A program made the position numbers and the translations under genes. Of a stretch of 64,000 nucleotides of DNA, positions 54,554 to 63,544 are shown piece by piece. The DNA is from RH-AL1 sp964244495. GTDB taxonomy: Bacteria > Pseudomonadota > Alphaproteobacteria > Rhizobiales > Beijerinckiaceae. The stretch spans positions 1-64,000 of the forward strand of contig CAXTIU010000018.1 of assembly GCA_964244495.1 (NCBI GenBank), read 5' to 3'. How positions within the stretch are numbered: position 1 is the first letter of the stretch; every line of letters begins with the position of its first letter. The notes under the pieces are model-generated. The model did not search any database. It was given only the letters and a program-made list of their open reading frames with translations, and had not been told where the DNA came from.

Positions 54554-55263
54554 CGCCCGGCGTTGAGGTGGATCGTCTGGCCGGTCAGGTACTCGGTGTC
54601 CAAGATGGCCCGGATCACGGGCCACACCTCGTCGGCCCGCCCGAGCCGCCCGAGCGGAAGACAGTCGGGCGGCGGCAACGTCAGCGCCGAGGCCATGTCG
54701 CTGCCGATCAGGGCCGGTGCGACGGCGTTGGCGGTGATCCGGTGCTCGAGCAGCGCGGCCGCGTAGTAGTGCATCAATCCCTCCAGGCCCGCCTTGGAGG
54801 CGGCGTAGGCGGCCGACACCAACCCGCCGGTCCGCGCGGCGAGCGAGGACATGAAGATCAGGCGGCCACCGCGCGCCTTCATCTGCGGGATCACGGCCTG
54901 CGACACAAGGAAGGCGGATGTCAGGTTCGCCCGAAGTGCGCGATCGAAACCTCCGGCGTCGAGGTCCTCCAGGGGCGTGACTTCGCCGACCCCGGCGTTG
55001 TTGATGAGGGCATCGACGCGGCCATAGTGCTGCAGGGACGCCGCCACCAGCGCATCGACCTCGCGGGGCGCGCTGACGTCCGCCCGGACCGCCACCGCCC
55101 GGCCGCCGGCCGCCGCGATCTCGCCGACGACGGCCTGGGCCGCCGCCTCGCTGGCGACGTAGTTGACGACCACGGCGTACCCGGCGCGGGCGCAGTCGCG
55201 GGCAAGCTGCCTGCCGATGCCCCGCGAGCCGCCGGTGACCAGGATGGCCTTCGCGTCTGATAT
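54541..55263 (-). CDS. SDR-family oxidoreductase, start codon apparently lost (ATA)
   Basis: About 240 residues. Rossmann motif TGGSRGIG, NNAGVG, and the complete catalytic set with Ser (FMSSLAA), Tyr and Lys (AAYAASKAGLEG). The domain starts at about 55263, where the in-frame codon is ATA after GAGAGCGGGAACCGC; no ATG, GTG or TTG precedes it in frame for the N-terminus. The first normal start is GTG 55173, inside the domain and past the nucleotide site. Either ATG became ATA, there is a frameshift from the ATG at about 55287, or an unusual start is used. Resembles 3-oxoacyl-ACP reductases (FabG-like). Confidence 0.68.
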   Translation of the reverse strand: MSDAKAILVTGGSRGIGRQLARDCARAGYAVVVNYVASEAAAQAVVGEIAAAGGRAVAVRADVSAPREVDALVAASLQHYGRVDALINNAGVGEVTPLEDLDAGGFDRALRANLTSAFLVSQAVIPQMKARGGRLIFMSSLAARTGGLVSAAYAASKAGLEGLMHYYAAALLEHRITANAVAPALIGSDMASALTLPPPDCLPLGRLGRADEVWPVIRAILDTEYLTGQTIHLNAGRYMT

Positions 55264-55383
55264 GCGGTTCCCGCTCTCTCGCGACCATGCTTCGAACCGA
55301 GGACGTCCCGGACCGGACTTGAGGCGCCTCCTTCGCGGTCGCGCCGTGGACGAGGCCAGCGGTCAGACCGGAGATCGGAGGCG

Positions 55384-55902
55384 CTATGGAAGCTTCTCCC
55401 ATACCAACGTGCCGACGCTCATCCGGCCGTCACTGAAGAAGTGGAAGGGCGGCGTCGTGTAGGTAAGGCGGTCCCCGTTCCGCTTAATTGATCGCACCTG
55501 CGTCGTGCCAGTCCAGGCGCTATTCCAGGACACGTCGATATGGTGTGTGACGTTGGAGGCGTCGCAGTCGAAGGTGCCGGAATAGGTCGTGACCGTGTTG
55601 AAGAGGGCGACACGGTCGCGGTCGGTGATCGCCTCGACGCTGACCGGCGTCGGCCGCGGTTCCCTGACGATGACGACGAGCATGCGCTTGTCCGCGCCGT
55701 AGCTGATGTATCCCTGCGGTTTCGCGACCCTGACGACCTCGCCCGTGTCGACCACCAATCGCTGGTCGGCGACGAGCTTGTACGTGCCGGACAGATCGCA
55801 GCCCGCCGCCTCAGCCTGAGAAATGGTCAGCAGGGACGCGCAGAAAGCTGCTGCTCCTGCGGACGCGACACGAACACGAAAAGGCTGCCGGTGCTCGATC
55901 AT
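55384..55902 (-). CDS. Exported lipocalin-like domain protein
   Basis: 172 residues from ATG 55902; a longer frame begins at 55947. A signal peptide (residues about 8-32, SAGAAAFCASLLTISQAEA) is followed by a lipocalin-like beta-barrel domain, with LSGTYKLV, GYISYGADKRM and TYSGTFDCDASNV. These proteins are of unknown function; some bind small ligands or act with hydroxylases. It stands alone. The start is chosen by the signal peptide. Confidence 0.75.
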   Translation of the reverse strand: MIEHRQPFRVRVASAGAAAFCASLLTISQAEAAGCDLSGTYKLVADQRLVVDTGEVVRVAKPQGYISYGADKRMLVVIVREPRPTPVSVEAITDRDRVALFNTVTTYSGTFDCDASNVTHHIDVSWNSAWTGTTQVRSIKRNGDRLTYTTPPFHFFSDGRMSVGTLVWEKLP

Positions 55903-56188
55903 GGTGGGACTCGGTTTCACGTGCGACACGGTCCTTACGCGAGCCACGCAAAGCCTGGGAGAGCCGGCACGATCCTAGGATTGTGCACGACCAGTCAGCT
56001 GATCGCTTGCAAGACCATCTGCCAAAGCGCGGCATCGGGCGTCCTATCGGTCGGGCACCAGTAGGATCATGCGAAGGTCCACTTACCTCAACTTCCCGCT
56101 CCTAAGCAGACCGAGCGCTTTCGGCCAGTGACGCCCACCGCACCCGCTGTTCTCCTCTCGGCCATGCCGGCCAAGAGGCGCGAGTACC

Positions 56189-56365
56189 ATGGGACGTTCA
56201 GAGTTCGACCCGGGCGGACGATGCAGGCCGCCGTGGAACGCCGGTCGCAAGCTCGGCGCCAAACGCGCGCTGAAGCCGCAACAGGTCTGGGCCATCCGGT
56301 TCTGGCTTGACCACCAGCAGCGCCTGCGTGGTCGCGCCGAACTGCGGGACCAGGAGGATGCCTAG
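56189..56365 (+). pseudogene. N-terminal fragment of the small tyrosine recombinase
   Basis: ATG 56189 begins a frame that matches the N-terminus of the recombinase at 11550 for about 45 codons (MGRSEFDPGG, NAGRKLGAKRALKPQQVW), then runs into unrelated DNA near 56325 and stops at 56363. The junction is inside the remnant of the YdcZ-type permease gene on the other strand, so the recombinase copy was inserted or recombined into it and then truncated. Confidence 0.7.
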
Positions 56366-56623
56366 AGCGATGAAAGTCGCGCAGAACACCTCGCCGCTCC
56401 ACGCCTACCAGGGAATGCGGCTGGCGACGGCGACGGACGGCGCGGGGTCGCGCAGTACGATTGCCAGCGCCACCATGCAGACGACGCCGACGAAGTAGCC
56501 CATGAAGCCGGACCAGGCGGCCGAGTTGAGCGCCATGTGCAGGTTGGAGTTCGACGCCTGCTGCGCGACGATGCTGACCACCGCCAGCATGGCGACGACC
56601 ATGGGCACGAGAAGCTGACGCAT
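56310..56623 (-). pseudogene. YdcZ/DUF606-type small permease remnant
   Basis: The frame starts MRQLLVPMVVAMLAVVSIVAQ and contains AAWSGFMGYFVG, typical of the first half of DUF606 membrane proteins. A TAG at 56405 replaces the second Trp codon of the IPWW motif, after which the same frame continues with FIALGILLVPQFG until it meets the recombinase fragment near 56325. The second half of the permease (about 60 residues) is absent. Both a nonsense mutation and a truncation disable it. Confidence 0.7.
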
Positions 56624-56626
56624 GTA

Positions 56627-57538
56627 TCAGCTCGCCGGTTGCAACGCCGGCATGAGCCTGGCGGCCGTTATTGCGTCCAGGACACGCTGGCGCGTCTCGC
56701 CGTGCAACGGCTGTAACGGCAGCGGCGGCGTGACCGCGAAGCCGAGGCTGGCCGCCGCGGCGTAGATGCAGCGGGCGCTGCCGTATTCCTTGAACACGTC
56801 CCATACCGGCTTGAGCTGCTGGTTTGTGCGGCGCGCGGCGTCGACGTCGCCTCTGGCGATCGCGCCCGTGATCTCCATGCACGGCTCCGGGAAGAGGCCG
56901 CCGAGGGCGGTGTACCAGGTATCCGCCCCCGCGATCATCGCTTCAGCGCAGAAGCCGTCGACACTGTAACCGAGGGAGAACTCCGACTTCGTCCGGCGCC
57001 GAAGCGCATCCACCTGGGGCCCAACATCGGCGATGCCGACGTGCTTCACGGCGACAACAGTCGGCAGCTCGCTCAAGCGGACGATCAGGTCGTCGCTGAA
57101 CGCGAAATGGGTTGTCGAAGGATTGTTGTAGATGCACAGCGGCAGGGTCGTGGCACGGGCCACGGCCTTGAAGTGCTCGAAGACCTCGTCGTCGAACAGC
57201 GGCGTGTAGGACACGGGCGCCAGCAGGCCCGCATCCGCACCGGCGGCCTCGGCATCCCTGGCGAGGTCGATGGCCGCGTCCGTGCGCAGCGCGCCGATGC
57301 CGACCACCAGCGGGATCTTGCCGTTCAGCACGGCCGCGGCCGTCTCGATCGCAGCGCGGCGCTGCCCGCGGTCAATGAACGGGTACATGCCGGTGCTGCC
57401 GAGCAGGCCGACGGAGTCGACGGAGGCGGTGACGAGGCGGTTGAGCAGCTCGCGAAGCATGCCCCGGTCGAGCGTACCGCTTGCGTTCATCGGCGTGAGC
57501 GGGAAGGCGGACACGCCTTTGATAAAGATGCTTGTCAT
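56627..57538 (-). CDS. DapA-family aldolase/dehydratase
   Basis: 303 residues from ATG 57538 (AGAGGTG upstream); the open frame to 57832 is a shadow of the next gene. Class I aldolase barrel with Schiff-base Lys165 (VVAVKHV), Tyr137 (CIYNNP) and the loop GSTGMYPF at 48-55 where TTGE is more common. Likely substrate: 2-keto-3-deoxy acid or similar. It lies 43 bases after an ACS-type carrier, forming a likely uptake/cleavage pair, and parallels the pair at 2986/3988. Confidence 0.87.
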   Translation of the reverse strand: MTSIFIKGVSAFPLTPMNASGTLDRGMLRELLNRLVTASVDSVGLLGSTGMYPFIDRGQRRAAIETAAAVLNGKIPLVVGIGALRTDAAIDLARDAEAAGADAGLLAPVSYTPLFDDEVFEHFKAVARATTLPLCIYNNPSTTHFAFSDDLIVRLSELPTVVAVKHVGIADVGPQVDALRRRTKSEFSLGYSVDGFCAEAMIAGADTWYTALGGLFPEPCMEITGAIARGDVDAARRTNQQLKPVWDVFKEYGSARCIYAAAASLGFAVTPPLPLQPLHGETRQRVLDAITAARLMPALQPAS

Positions 57539-57581
57539 CGGACACCTCTCGCCGTTGCTATTTACTGGAAGCCGCGCCCCA

Positions 57582-58868
57582 TCACGTCGGCAGTCGTGTC
57601 CTGCCCGTGGCGGCGAGGATGACGGCGCCGCACAGCGCGGACATCGCGCCGACGGCCGCGAGGCCGCCGTAGAGGTTGCCGGTGATCTCGCTGCCCCAGC
57701 CGATGACGACGGGGCTGAGGAACCCGCCAAGGGCGCCGCTGCTGCTGATGAAGGCGATCCCGGCCGCCCGCGCCTCCTCGGGCAGCTCGGTCGGCGGGAT
57801 GGTCCAGAACAACGAAAGTGAAGCGAACGCACCGCCTCCCGCGATCATCAGGAGGGTGAGGGTCGCCGCGAGACTGCCCGACGCCAAGCTGAGGCAGGCG
57901 AAGCTGAGCGCGGCGGCGAGCATCGCGCCGAAGAAGTGCCAGCGACGCTCCATGGAGCGGTCCGAGCTGCGACCGAGCGTGTACATAGCGGCGACGGCCG
58001 CCGCGAACGGCAGGGCGCTCAGCGCACCGGTCGAGGTCAGCGCGACGCCGAACTTGCGCACCAGCGTCGGCGTCCAAAGCGCGACCGCCTGCGTCCCTCC
58101 CTGCACGGAGAAGTACGCGAGGGCCAGGATGTAGACCCTTGGTATGCGGGCCACCTGCGCCAGCTTGGCCCTGATGCTCAACTTGGGCGGCGCCTTGTTG
58201 GTCGACAGGTTCCGTGCGATGGAGGCCTTGTCGTCGTCACTCAGCCAGGTCGCGTTCCGGGGACTGTCGTCGACCAGGAGGAAGTACGCGAGGGCGAGCA
58301 GGATCGAGGGCAGGCCCTCGTAGATGAACAGGATCTGCCAGCCCCGCAGGCCGTTCATCCCGTCGAGGCTCATCAGCCAGCCGGAGATCGGGCCGCCGAC
58401 GATGCCGGCGATCGGCGCACCCATGGCGAACAGGGCGGTGATGCGGCCGCGCTCTGCCGCCGGGAACCAGTAGCTCAGGTAGAGGATGACGCCTGGGAAG
58501 AAGCCGGCCTCGGCGGCGCCGAGCAGGAAGCGCAGGGCGTAGAACTGCGTCGGCGTCGAGACGAAGGCCATGGAGGCCGAGATCGCGCCCCACAGCGTCA
58601 TGATGCGGGTCAGCGTCAGTCGCGCCCCGAAGCGCTCGAGCATGAGATTGCTGGGCACCTCGAACAGGAAGTAGCCGATGTAGAACAGCCCGGCGCCGAA
58701 GCCGTAGATCGCTTCATTGAAGTGGAGGTCGCTGACGAACTGCAGCTTGGCAAAGCCGACGTTGACGCGATCGATGAACGCGACGATGTAGCCGACGATG
58801 ACGATCGGGACGATCCGGAGCGCAACACGATTGTACAGGTTAGATGCTTCGACAACAGCTACGGTCAT
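57582..58868 (-). CDS. MFS transporter, ACS type
   Basis: 428 residues, 12 membrane segments; N-terminal IAFIDRVNVGFAKLQF and loop MLERFGARLT match anion:cation symporters for sugar acids, tartrate or 4-hydroxyphenylacetate. It precedes the DapA-like gene on the same strand, so the substrate is likely the one cleaved by that enzyme. Upstream 195 bases separate it from the peroxiredoxin gene. Confidence 0.88.
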   Translation of the reverse strand: MTVAVVEASNLYNRVALRIVPIVIVGYIVAFIDRVNVGFAKLQFVSDLHFNEAIYGFGAGLFYIGYFLFEVPSNLMLERFGARLTLTRIMTLWGAISASMAFVSTPTQFYALRFLLGAAEAGFFPGVILYLSYWFPAAERGRITALFAMGAPIAGIVGGPISGWLMSLDGMNGLRGWQILFIYEGLPSILLALAYFLLVDDSPRNATWLSDDDKASIARNLSTNKAPPKLSIRAKLAQVARIPRVYILALAYFSVQGGTQAVALWTPTLVRKFGVALTSTGALSALPFAAAVAAMYTLGRSSDRSMERRWHFFGAMLAAALSFACLSLASGSLAATLTLLMIAGGGAFASLSLFWTIPPTELPEEARAAGIAFISSSGALGGFLSPVVIGWGSEITGNLYGGLAAVGAMSALCGAVILAATGRTRLPT

Positions 58869-59063
58869 GGGATCACCTCAAATCGCCTGGGTTCCAAGCA
58901 CTCGTGATCGGCTGCTGCCGAAGCATTGGTCCTGATCGACTGCACGATGGCATTGTGACCGCCGCATCGGACCGGGCGTGCTCCGCCCGTCCTGGTCGGG
59001 CGGGCTGACCGCCTGGCCGGATCGTTCCGCCTGAGCCGATGGGGTGGGCAGCGTGGCTTGCGG

Positions 59064-59912
59064 TCAGCCGTTCGCGGTGGCGAGGAGCTTGTCGAGCTGC
59101 CCCGAGGCGTGCAGCGCCCGGAGGTCGTCCGCGCCCCCGGCGTGACGGCCGCCAATGAAGATCTGCGGCACGGTCTGGCGACCGCTGCGGGCCACCATCG
59201 CCTTGCCGGCGGCCGGATCCCGGTCGACGTCCAGCTCGGTGAAGCCGATGCCCTTCTCGGCCAGCAGGGCTTTGGCCGCCTTGCAGTGCGAGCACGCGGC
59301 GGTCGTGTAGATTTCGACGCCGGCACCCGTTTGGTTCATTGCCGGGTTCTCGCGCAGCCACTCGATCGTGTCGGCGGCGGACCTGTTCGGCGGAAAGACG
59401 GGATAGAAGACGTGCTCGATCACCCCGTCGTCGATGATCAGGGTTAGGCGCTTAATGAGCCGCATGCCTTCGACCACCATCGTCGGCAGGCGCAGGGCCT
59501 CGGTGAGCTTGAGCTCCGCGTCGCTCAGGATCGCGAACCCGAGATCGAGCCGGTCGGCCAGCTCCCTCTGGTAGCCCGGGGTCTGCGTACTCAAGCCGTA
59601 GACGGCAACGCCGAGGCCGGCGAACACGTCCTTCTCGCTCTGGAAGGAGAGGGTCTGCGGGGTGCAGCCCCGCGCGCCGGGTATATCGTTCCAGCCCGGC
59701 GGCAGCTCCACGTCGGGCACGCCCGTCATCGGGTAGGCGTAAACGACCATGCGGCCGCGCAGGGTGGACAAGTCCACCAGGCAGCCCGTGGTCGCCGGCA
59801 GGGCGAGGCTCGGCATCCGCATCCCGGTCAGGTGCGCGGCCCCGCCGTCGTCCACCGGCCGGGGCAGGTCGTCGGGCAGCGTCATCGGGTTGGTCGTATG
59901 CTGGGCGGTCAT
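59064..59912 (-). CDS. Peroxiredoxin-glutaredoxin fusion protein
   Basis: 282 residues from ATG 59912; extension to 59984 unlikely. Residues 25-190 form a peroxiredoxin-like domain with Cys83 in GARGCTPQT as peroxidatic residue; no obvious resolving Cys follows. Residues 198-280 form a glutaredoxin with Cys207-x-x-Cys210 (ACSHC) and the TVPQIFIGG cis-Pro motif. Similar fused proteins reduce peroxides with glutathione alone. It lies opposite a MocR-type regulator (60003) with 90 bases between. Confidence 0.9.
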   Translation of the reverse strand: MTAQHTTNPMTLPDDLPRPVDDGGAAHLTGMRMPSLALPATTGCLVDLSTLRGRMVVYAYPMTGVPDVELPPGWNDIPGARGCTPQTLSFQSEKDVFAGLGVAVYGLSTQTPGYQRELADRLDLGFAILSDAELKLTEALRLPTMVVEGMRLIKRLTLIIDDGVIEHVFYPVFPPNRSAADTIEWLRENPAMNQTGAGVEIYTTAACSHCKAAKALLAEKGIGFTELDVDRDPAAGKAMVARSGRQTVPQIFIGGRHAGGADDLRALHASGQLDKLLATANG

Positions 59913-60002
59913 GGCGTCACTCTTTCTGCAGATGCCCAAGCGTTGCAGAACGGCGGTCCAGCCTGTAGCTCCATTTAGGCGCAACTTTACTGGTCCACTT
60001 CG

Positions 60003-61478
60003 ATGAGCCGGTGCCGGGTCACCATTAGCCTACCCTCGCTCAGGCTCGTTGATCGCGACGGCGGCCAAGTCGGGCGACAGCTCGCACAAGGCTTGCGCGA
60101 CGCGATCACAGCCGGCGAGCTGGAACCGGGCGAGCGGCTGCCGTCGACGCGCACGCTGGCAGCCTCCCTCGCCGTCGCGAGGGGCACGGTGGTGGAAGCC
60201 TTCGCCCAGCTGACGGCGGAAGGCTACCTCGACGCGCGGGTGGGAGAAGGCACCCGCGTTGCGATGGCGCTCAGCGCGGAACATTTGGAGCGACCGGCGT
60301 CAGGTTCACCTTCCATCGCCGCGGACACGCTTCTGCCGCCGGCCGCTGCCAGGCTCGCGGCGGTGGCACGCGCCCTCACCCCGCAGCCGCCGGTTCCCTT
60401 TGCGGTCGCCGTACCGGCCGCCGGCATCGCACCGGACGATAGTTGGCGACGGCTTGGCAACCGCGTGCGAGCGTCGGCCCGGGCGGCACCGGCAAGCTAC
60501 GCCGATCCAGTCGGTCTGGGCGAGTTGCGGGCGGCGATCGCCGCTTACCTCCGACGCGCCCGCGCGGTTCGCTGCGAGTCAGAGAACGTCATCGTCACCT
60601 CCGGCACGCAACAGGGTCTTCACATGGCGGCGCGGGTGCTTCTCGCGCCCGGTGAGGCGGTGTGGGCCGAGGACCCGGCCTACCCCGGCCTGACGGCGGT
60701 GCTGGACGACCTTGGGACGCGAACGCACCGCGTGCCGGTGGATGAGCAAGGCTTCAGCGTGGAACGTGCGCTGACGCTCTGCCCGGCGGCGCGCGCCGCC
60801 TTCGTCACGCCCTCGCACCAGTACCCGGTCGGCATGCCGCTGAGCATGGCTCGCCGGCAGGCCCTTGTCGCCTGGGCCGGGCGCAACGGCAGCTGGATCG
60901 TCGAGGACGATTACGACAGCGAGCTGCGCTACGCCGGCCACCCGTTCCCGGCGATGCAGGGCCTCAACCCGGCGCGGGTCGTCTATCTCGGCACTTTCAG
61001 CAAGGTGCTGTTCCCCTCTCTGCGGCTCGGCTACCTCGTCGCACCAGCGCCCCTGATGGAGGCCTTCTCGGGCGCTCGCGCGATCCTAGACCGGCATTCG
61101 CCGATGGCCGACCAGCACGTGCTGGCGGCTTATATGCGGGACGGCTATTTCGAAGGCCACATCAGGCGCATCCGCGGCCTCTACGCCGAGCGCCGCGCGG
61201 TGCTGCTGGCCACGCTCAAACCGATGCTGCCGGCCGGCTGGACCATCCAGTCGAGCGACCAGGGCATGCATATCCTGCTGTGGTTGCCGACCGGGATTGA
61301 CGACGTGCGGCTTGCCGCCCGTGCGCAGGCGATCGGCCTAGCTCTGCGCCCCATCTCGCCGATGTATGCGGGCCTTGGCGGGCGACCCGGCCTGATGCTC
61401 GGCTTCGGCGGTTTCCCGCCTGAACAGTTGCGCGAGGCTGCCCAGCAATTGCTGCCTTTGCTGCATGCCAGCGTCTGA
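60003..61478 (+). CDS. MocR-type regulator (GntR helix-turn-helix plus aminotransferase domain)
   Basis: 491 residues, full length. Winged helix at residues 15-90 (GERLPSTRTLAASLAVARGTVVEAF), then a fold-type I aminotransferase domain with PLP sites Asp303-Tyr304 (VEDDYDSELRY) and Lys334 (GTFSKVLFPSLRLGY). MocR proteins sense PLP-linked metabolites; PdxR regulates vitamin B6 synthesis. Here it faces the peroxiredoxin-glutaredoxin fusion gene, so control of that gene is possible. No other PLP genes are nearby. Confidence 0.93.
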   Translation: MSRCRVTISLPSLRLVDRDGGQVGRQLAQGLRDAITAGELEPGERLPSTRTLAASLAVARGTVVEAFAQLTAEGYLDARVGEGTRVAMALSAEHLERPASGSPSIAADTLLPPAAARLAAVARALTPQPPVPFAVAVPAAGIAPDDSWRRLGNRVRASARAAPASYADPVGLGELRAAIAAYLRRARAVRCESENVIVTSGTQQGLHMAARVLLAPGEAVWAEDPAYPGLTAVLDDLGTRTHRVPVDEQGFSVERALTLCPAARAAFVTPSHQYPVGMPLSMARRQALVAWAGRNGSWIVEDDYDSELRYAGHPFPAMQGLNPARVVYLGTFSKVLFPSLRLGYLVAPAPLMEAFSGARAILDRHSPMADQHVLAAYMRDGYFEGHIRRIRGLYAERRAVLLATLKPMLPAGWTIQSSDQGMHILLWLPTGIDDVRLAARAQAIGLALRPISPMYAGLGGRPGLMLGFGGFPPEQLREAAQQLLPLLHASV

Positions 61479-61841
61479 GCGGTCAGCTCCGAGCGATAGA
61501 TCTTGCGTTGCGTCCATTAAACGACGGACGAAAGGAGCAACATGGAAGACGCGGCGTAGGCCGCGAGTGCAGGTAAGCCGGTCGGCGCCTCCCCGTCAGC
61601 CGGCCAAGCCGTTTGTCTGCAGGACCCGTACGTCGCGCCCGCTGAGGCGGCGGAGGCGCCCTCACGTCACTGGTCGGCATCCCTGATGCCGGGCACAGGT
61701 CGCGCGTCGAAGACGTCCGATCCATGCAGGGTCCGACAAGAGGCGAATTTGAGAGCAAGACCCGGGATGTTGGCTACTCCTGACCGAGCCACTATTGGAC
61801 CAGGCGCCGAAGGTTGGCGCTTCCTTCGACGGAGTCCGCCC
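61479..61841. other. Gap of 363 bases before ada
   Basis: Between two genes on the same strand. I see no protein fragment or RNA. It should contain the ada promoter and its Ada box, but I could not pick a convincing box by eye. Confidence 0.4.
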
Positions 61842-62936
61842 ATGAGCGTCGACGCACTCGCTCGAGATGCCGGGAGCGCCTCGCTGGCCGTTCTCACGGA
61901 TGAGGACCGCTACGAGGCCGTGGGCCGGCGCGACCGCGCCCTGGACGGTATGTTCCTCTACGCAGTGCGTACCACGGGCGTGTATTGCCGCCCGAGCTGC
62001 GCCGCGCGCCTGGCTCGACCCGAGAACGTCACCTTCCATCTGACCTGCGAGGCGGCCGAGCGCGCCGGGTACCGCCCGTGCAAGCGTTGCCGCCCGAATG
62101 AGGCGAGCCAAGCGGAGCGCCATGTCGAGGCCGTCCGGCGCGCGTGCGAGCTGATGGAGAGCGCCGAGGAGATCCCCGGCCTCGATGCGTTAGCCAAGGT
62201 GGCGGGCATGAGCCGCTACCACTTCCACCGCATTTTCAAGCAGGTCACGGGCGTGACCCCGAAGGCCTTCGCGGACGAGGTTCGGGCCAAGCGCGTCGCG
62301 TGGGCGCTCAAGGCTGGCGAGAGCGTGACGCGCGCCATCTACGGGGCAGGCTACAACGCCTCGAGCCGCTTCTACGAGCGCTCGACCGAGCGGCTCGGCA
62401 TGACGCCCTCGGCCTACCGCAAGGGCGGCGTCGGAGCGGCGATCCGCTTCGCCGTCGGGCAGTGCTCGCTCGGCGCTGTCCTGGTCGGGGCGAGCGAGAA
62501 GGGCGTGTGCGCGATCCTGTTCGGCGACGACCCGGACGCCCTCGTGCGCGACCTCCAGGACCGCTTCCTGGAAGCGGAGCTGATCGGCGGCGACGCGGCG
62601 TTTGAGGAGACCGTCGCCCTCGTCGTGGGCTTGGTCGAGGCGCCCGGCCGCGGGCTCGACTTGCCACTCGACATCCGCGGCACGGCCTTTCAGCAACGCG
62701 TTTGGGCGGCGCTCCGCGCAATCCCCAAGGGGCGCACGGCGAGCTACGCTGAGATCGCGGCGGCTGTCGGCGCGCCCGCAGCCGTGCGCGCCGTCGCCGG
62801 CGCCTGCGCGGCGAACGTGCTCGCGGTCGCCATCCCCTGTCACCGCGTCGTGCGCACGGACGGGGCTCTGTCCGGCTACCGCTGGGGCGTCGAGCGAAAG
62901 CGAGCGTTGCTCGCCCGCGAACGGGAGGCCGCCTGA
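61842..62936 (+). CDS. ada: Bifunctional Ada: DNA methyltransferase and transcriptional activator
   Basis: 364 residues; ATG 61842 with GGAG upstream. Domains: N-terminal zinc site with Cys49, Cys53, Cys80 and Cys83 (GVYCRPSC, PCKRCRP), where one cysteine accepts the methyl group from phosphotriesters; an AraC-type helix-turn-helix at about 110-195 (GMSRYHFHRIFKQ, AYGAGYNASSRFYE-like); and the O6-methylguanine methyltransferase domain at about 200-360 with the acceptor Cys333 in PCHRV. It repairs alkylated DNA and, when methylated, activates its own gene. Complete and intact. Confidence 0.95.
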   Translation: MSVDALARDAGSASLAVLTDEDRYEAVGRRDRALDGMFLYAVRTTGVYCRPSCAARLARPENVTFHLTCEAAERAGYRPCKRCRPNEASQAERHVEAVRRACELMESAEEIPGLDALAKVAGMSRYHFHRIFKQVTGVTPKAFADEVRAKRVAWALKAGESVTRAIYGAGYNASSRFYERSTERLGMTPSAYRKGGVGAAIRFAVGQCSLGAVLVGASEKGVCAILFGDDPDALVRDLQDRFLEAELIGGDAAFEETVALVVGLVEAPGRGLDLPLDIRGTAFQQRVWAALRAIPKGRTASYAEIAAAVGAPAAVRAVAGACAANVLAVAIPCHRVVRTDGALSGYRWGVERKRALLAREREAA

Positions 62937-63199
62937 TAGGCGAGGCGGACGACGCCGCGTCGGCGCCGCAGCCTGTGGAGGCGAGGGCGAACTCGATTGC
63001 GACCGCCCAGGCGCACCTCCTTTGACCGCCTCGGCCTTCCATTGGCGGACAGGGATGTGGATCGGCGCGTGCGCGGGGCTTCGCGCATCCAAGCTTATTG
63101 AAAGTCTTGCGACATTGATCGACGTCGTGCCCCTATCCCGACCTACAGTCCACCTCATCAGTGGGGGCTGCATTTCGGCCCGATCGTGCTGACGCCGAC
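62937..63199. other. Gap after ada, nothing recognised
   Basis: About 260 bases with no identifiable gene or repeat; it may hold the eroded N-terminal part of the VOC remnant that follows. Confidence 0.35.
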
Positions 63200-63379
63200 C
63201 CTGCCGGGGCCGAGGTCGGCCTCGTCGGTTCCGACGTGTCTAACGCCTATGCGTGAGTCCTCCCAGCGGGAGTTGTAGCTTACATCGGGCCGATGACGAA
63301 GCAGTGGGGGCAGGTGGTCGCGTATGTTCGCGACCTGAATGGCTTCCTGGTCGGACTCTGTACCAAGGTCAGCGCGTGA
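63200..63379 (+). pseudogene. VOC/glyoxalase-family remnant
   Basis: Frame one (to TGA 63254-63256) gives AEVGLVGSDVSNAYA, and after a shift VLPAGVVAYIGPMTKQWGQVV and YVRDLNGFLVGLCTKV to TGA 63377. Both match the second half of VOC proteins (WGQ..AYVRDPDGF..ELC). The N-terminal half is missing and there is at least one frameshift. Confidence 0.6.
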
Positions 63380-63544
63380 TCCAGCGATGGCGAAGCTCGC
63401 ACCGGCGCTGATCGACCGTCAGTCTGGCCGCTCCGGTACTGCCTACAAAAAGGCTTGGTCAGTCCACTTTCCGAATTGCAACGCAAGAACCGGAGTGCAG
63501 GCCGCGGCAGCCCTATGCGAATTCGTAGGACAAGGAGATCAAGC

